43,116 bases of DNA from Acuticoccus sediminis (GTDB taxonomy: Bacteria; Pseudomonadota; Alphaproteobacteria; Rhizobiales; Amorphaceae). The DNA lies in assembly GCF_003258595.1 (NCBI RefSeq), contig NZ_QHHQ01000016.1, forward strand, positions 1 through 43,116. The letters run 5' to 3'. The position numbers and the translations under genes are program-made. This document shows positions 42,007 through 43,116 of the stretch, in pieces; position 1 is the stretch's first letter, and the number at the start of each line of letters is the position of its first letter. The notes under the pieces are model-generated. The model was not told where the DNA came from, made no database searches, and worked only from the letters and a program-made list of their open reading frames with translations.

Positions 42007-42336
42007 TCAAGTCTGCCGTGGATCCATCTCGGCAGGATCGAGCGGCCGGGCCGAAAGCCCCAATCCCATCGCAGCCATCACGCGCAGCACCGTTGAGAAC
42101 TTCGGGTCGCCTTGCTCGCCGAGGGACTTGTAGAGGCTCGTCCGCCCGACATTCGCCTCGGCGGCGATCTCCCCCATGCCGAGGGATCGCGCCACCTGGC
42201 TGAGGGCCCGTCGAAACTCCGCGGGATCGCCGTCATGCATGGCATCCGACAGGTAAGCCGCGCGCGCCTCCGCGCTGTCGAGATAGTCGGCCTCGTCGAA
42301 CTCCGGCAGCGTGCTCACATCAATCTTCTTCGTCAT
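42007..42336 (-). CDS. HI1420-type addiction module antitoxin (HTH)
   Basis: 109 residues. DYLDSAEARAAYLSDAMHDG, then RRALSQVARSLGMGEIAAEA and NVGRTSLYKSLGEQGDPKFS, with TVLRVMAAMGLGLSARP at the end, is the pattern of the HI1420/DNA-binding antidote family. The C-terminal XRE-like HTH would bind the operators at 42643-42692 and the N-terminal part would neutralise the toxin. The start (ATG 42336) overlaps the toxin 3' end by 17 bases; in this family the toxin gene comes first, as here. The pair would stabilise the replicon by post-segregational killing. Confidence 0.9.
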   Translation of the reverse strand: MTKKIDVSTLPEFDEADYLDSAEARAAYLSDAMHDGDPAEFRRALSQVARSLGMGEIAAEANVGRTSLYKSLGEQGDPKFSTVLRVMAAMGLGLSARPLDPAEMDPRQT

Positions 42337-42634
42337 CGCCCACATCTCCAATCGTCGATGCAAGAGTTTTCGCTTTCGCGATGTCGGCTTGCTGACTGTC
42401 CTTGCCGCCACCCAACAAAAGCACCACGATCGTTCGGCCTCGCTGGGTAAAATACACGCGGTATCCCGGCCCGAAGTCGATACGCAGTTCACTGACACCG
42501 CCGCTGACCGGCTTGACTTCACCGAAGTTGCCGGCCTTCATCCGCCCGATCCGACGGGCAATGACAGCACGGGCACGTACCTCTCGGAACCGCCGCAGCC
42601 ACTTGTCGAACTCGGGAAGCGGAACGATACTCAT
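42320..42634 (-). CDS. RelE/ParE-superfamily toxin (HI1419 type)
   Basis: 104 residues. EFDKWLRRFREVRARAVIARR, MKAGNFGEVKPVSGGVSELR, IDFGPGYRVYFTQRGRTIVV and LLLGGGKDSQQADIAKAK follow the HI1419-type toxin family closely and without gaps. RelE/ParE-fold toxins act as ribosome-dependent mRNA interferases or gyrase poisons; the target of this subgroup is not settled. ATG 42634 gives the usual length; the in-frame start at 42706 would place the operator palindromes inside the gene. It is the first gene of the operon with the antitoxin downstream. Confidence 0.9.
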   Translation of the reverse strand: MSIVPLPEFDKWLRRFREVRARAVIARRIGRMKAGNFGEVKPVSGGVSELRIDFGPGYRVYFTQRGRTIVVLLLGGGKDSQQADIAKAKTLASTIGDVGDDEED

Positions 42635-42642
42635 TCCGACAA

Positions 42643-42692
42643 TGTATCCTACAGGAGACACATTGCAAGAGCTTTGTCTCCTGCAGGAGACA
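42643..42692. promoter_or_regulatory. Two 18-bp palindromic operators of the toxin-antitoxin operon
   Basis: TGTCTCCTGCAGGAGACA (42675-42692) is a perfect 18-bp palindrome. TGTATCCTACAGGAGACA (42643-42660) matches it at 16 of 18 positions. The starts are 32 bases apart, about three helical turns, so two antitoxin dimers would bind on one face. The nearer copy is only nine bases upstream of the toxin start, as expected for autorepression. Confidence 0.8.
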
Positions 42693-42740
42693 CTAAGAAT
42701 CGACATCTAGTCGCAACGCGGCTTTCGGCGCGAAGCGCCA

Positions 42741-42781
42741 GTGCGGGCCGGGGGAGGGCGCAGCTCTCGGCCGGCCCGCAC
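42741..42781. repeat. 10-bp inverted repeat with 21-base loop
   Basis: GTGCGGGCCG (42741-42750) and CGGCCCGCAC (42772-42781) are perfect inverted copies, followed on the plus strand by AATTTT. It could act as a terminator on the plus strand, but no plus-strand gene ends here. Confidence 0.35.
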
Positions 42782-42851
42782 AATTTTGGGCTATCCGCCT
42801 CGTCTTGGTCGTCCTTGCCTTGCTCGGCGCTCCATCTGCCCGGCGCGTACG

Positions 42852-42884
42852 AAAAAAGCCGCCGCACCATCTGGCGCGGCGGCT
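42852..42884 (-). terminator. Rho-independent terminator (minus strand)
   Basis: On the minus strand AGCCGCCGC (42884-42876) pairs perfectly with GCGGCGGCT (42865-42857) around a 10-base loop and is followed directly by six T (42857-42852). It lies 25 bases after the stop of the gene fragment at 42909-43005 and is its natural terminator. It also insulates the toxin-antitoxin operon from upstream transcription. Confidence 0.85.
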
Positions 42885-42908
42885 CGATCTGCCTGCTGCG
42901 GGGTCGGA

Positions 42909-43005
42909 TCAGGCGGCAAGCGCCTCCTCGATCTCTTCGGCCTTCGGGGCCTCCTCGCGGCGGCCACGCTGCAAAATGAAGTCGGCTGTGGATCGGCGTG
43001 GAATA
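42909..43005 (-). pseudogene. C-terminal fragment of an unknown gene, probably cut by an ISL3 element
   Basis: The minus strand reads STADFILQRGRREEAPKAEE and ends IEEALAA before TGA (42911-42909). The acidic, Ala-rich C-terminus, coding-like composition and the strong terminator right behind it suggest a genuine gene end. Upstream the frame runs into the end of the ISL3 element at about 43006, so the gene was probably split by that insertion. I do not recognise the family. Confidence 0.45.
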
Positions 43006-43116
43006 GGGGTCCTGTCGCATTCTCGATGCAGGCCACTATGGCATCGGCAAGAGCCTCGCGCGCAGCAGGTCGACGTTGGCGCGCCCGCCCATTTGCCGCT
43101 TCAGGGTCTTGAGGCG
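43006..43116 (-). mobile_element. End of an ISL3-family insertion sequence (cut by window edge)
   Basis: Minus-strand codons 43116-43039 encode RLKTLKRQMGGRANVDLLRA followed by RLLPMP and TAG (43038-43036). This is the C-terminus of ISL3-family transposases (RLKxLKRQMYGRAxxxLLRAR); the family consensus has Tyr where this one has the first Gly of MGGR. The element end is probably at about 43006, where GGGGTCCTGTCGCATTCTCG looks like an ISL3 terminal inverted repeat. The rest of the element is outside the window, so its activity is unknown. Confidence 0.7.

Noticed and set aside
41867-42133. Plus-strand open frame overlapping the antitoxin gene
   Set aside because: It is opposite the conserved antitoxin and shows no family similarity.
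1-43116. tRNA, rRNA, riboswitch or prophage genes
   Set aside because: Looked for conserved tRNA loops, rRNA segments and phage structural genes; none could be supported.

Overview
The window is GC-rich DNA with tightly packed genes, frequent ATGA/TGATG start-stop overlaps and Agrobacterium/rhizobia-type families (Atu4866-domain protein, HI1419/HI1420-type toxin-antitoxin, MocR, GcvA-like LysR). This suggests an alphaproteobacterium, probably Hyphomicrobiales; the species cannot be named from sequence alone. A Rep_3 initiator with 22-bp-spaced iterons, followed by parA-parB and three copies of a 16-bp palindrome, shows that the window includes the replication and partition core of a plasmid or chromid. 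No tRNA, rRNA or CRISPR array was seen.

Layout. 1-480: 3' end of a VapC toxin gene and an IS630 transposase remnant. 0.7-12.8 kb: mixed accessory metabolism and transport: RBBP9-type hydrolase, TauE/SafE permease, 2H phosphoesterase, MocR regulator, class-IV aminotransferase, LysR, cupin (frameshifted), an alpha/beta hydrolase-GNAT-MFS operon (MFS gene broken by an amber codon), a LysE-NTF2-cupin operon, PaaI thioesterase and a nucleotidyltransferase. 12.8-13.4 kb: decayed remnants (LysR, possible isochorismatase). 13.5-36.2 kb: an oxidoreductase island with three molybdenum hydroxylases: paoABC copy 1, a two-subunit isoquinoline-1-oxidoreductase-like enzyme, and paoABC copy 2. Between them lie a Tat-type intradiol dioxygenase, DoxX, a broken dienelactone-type hydrolase, a membrane class III cyclase, SDRs, Atu4866, NTF2 and DUF2147 proteins, a DedA protein, a PmtA-like methyltransferase and three AraC regulators (one frameshifted). 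36.7-41.7 kb: origin, repA, parA, parB. 41.7-43.1 kb: IS3 remnant, HI1419/HI1420 toxin-antitoxin operon with two palindromic operators, and the end of an ISL3-family element at the window edge.

How it fits together. In the island, PaoABC-type enzymes oxidise (probably aromatic) aldehydes to acids. The neighbouring Tat-signal ring-cleavage dioxygenase and DoxX suggest that aromatic oxidation is at least partly periplasmic and quinone-linked; this is inference. Two of the AraC genes are divergent from oxidoreductase operons, and both intergenic regions carry the same operator-like sequence (TTGGACGA-N4-GCAAG-N4-TCG) in the same orientation relative to the target operon. A weaker copy lies upstream of the cyclase gene. 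This points to a small shared regulon. The window also shows decay: two genes with a single in-frame stop, two with a one-base frameshift, and several IS or gene remnants, as expected for an accessory replicon.
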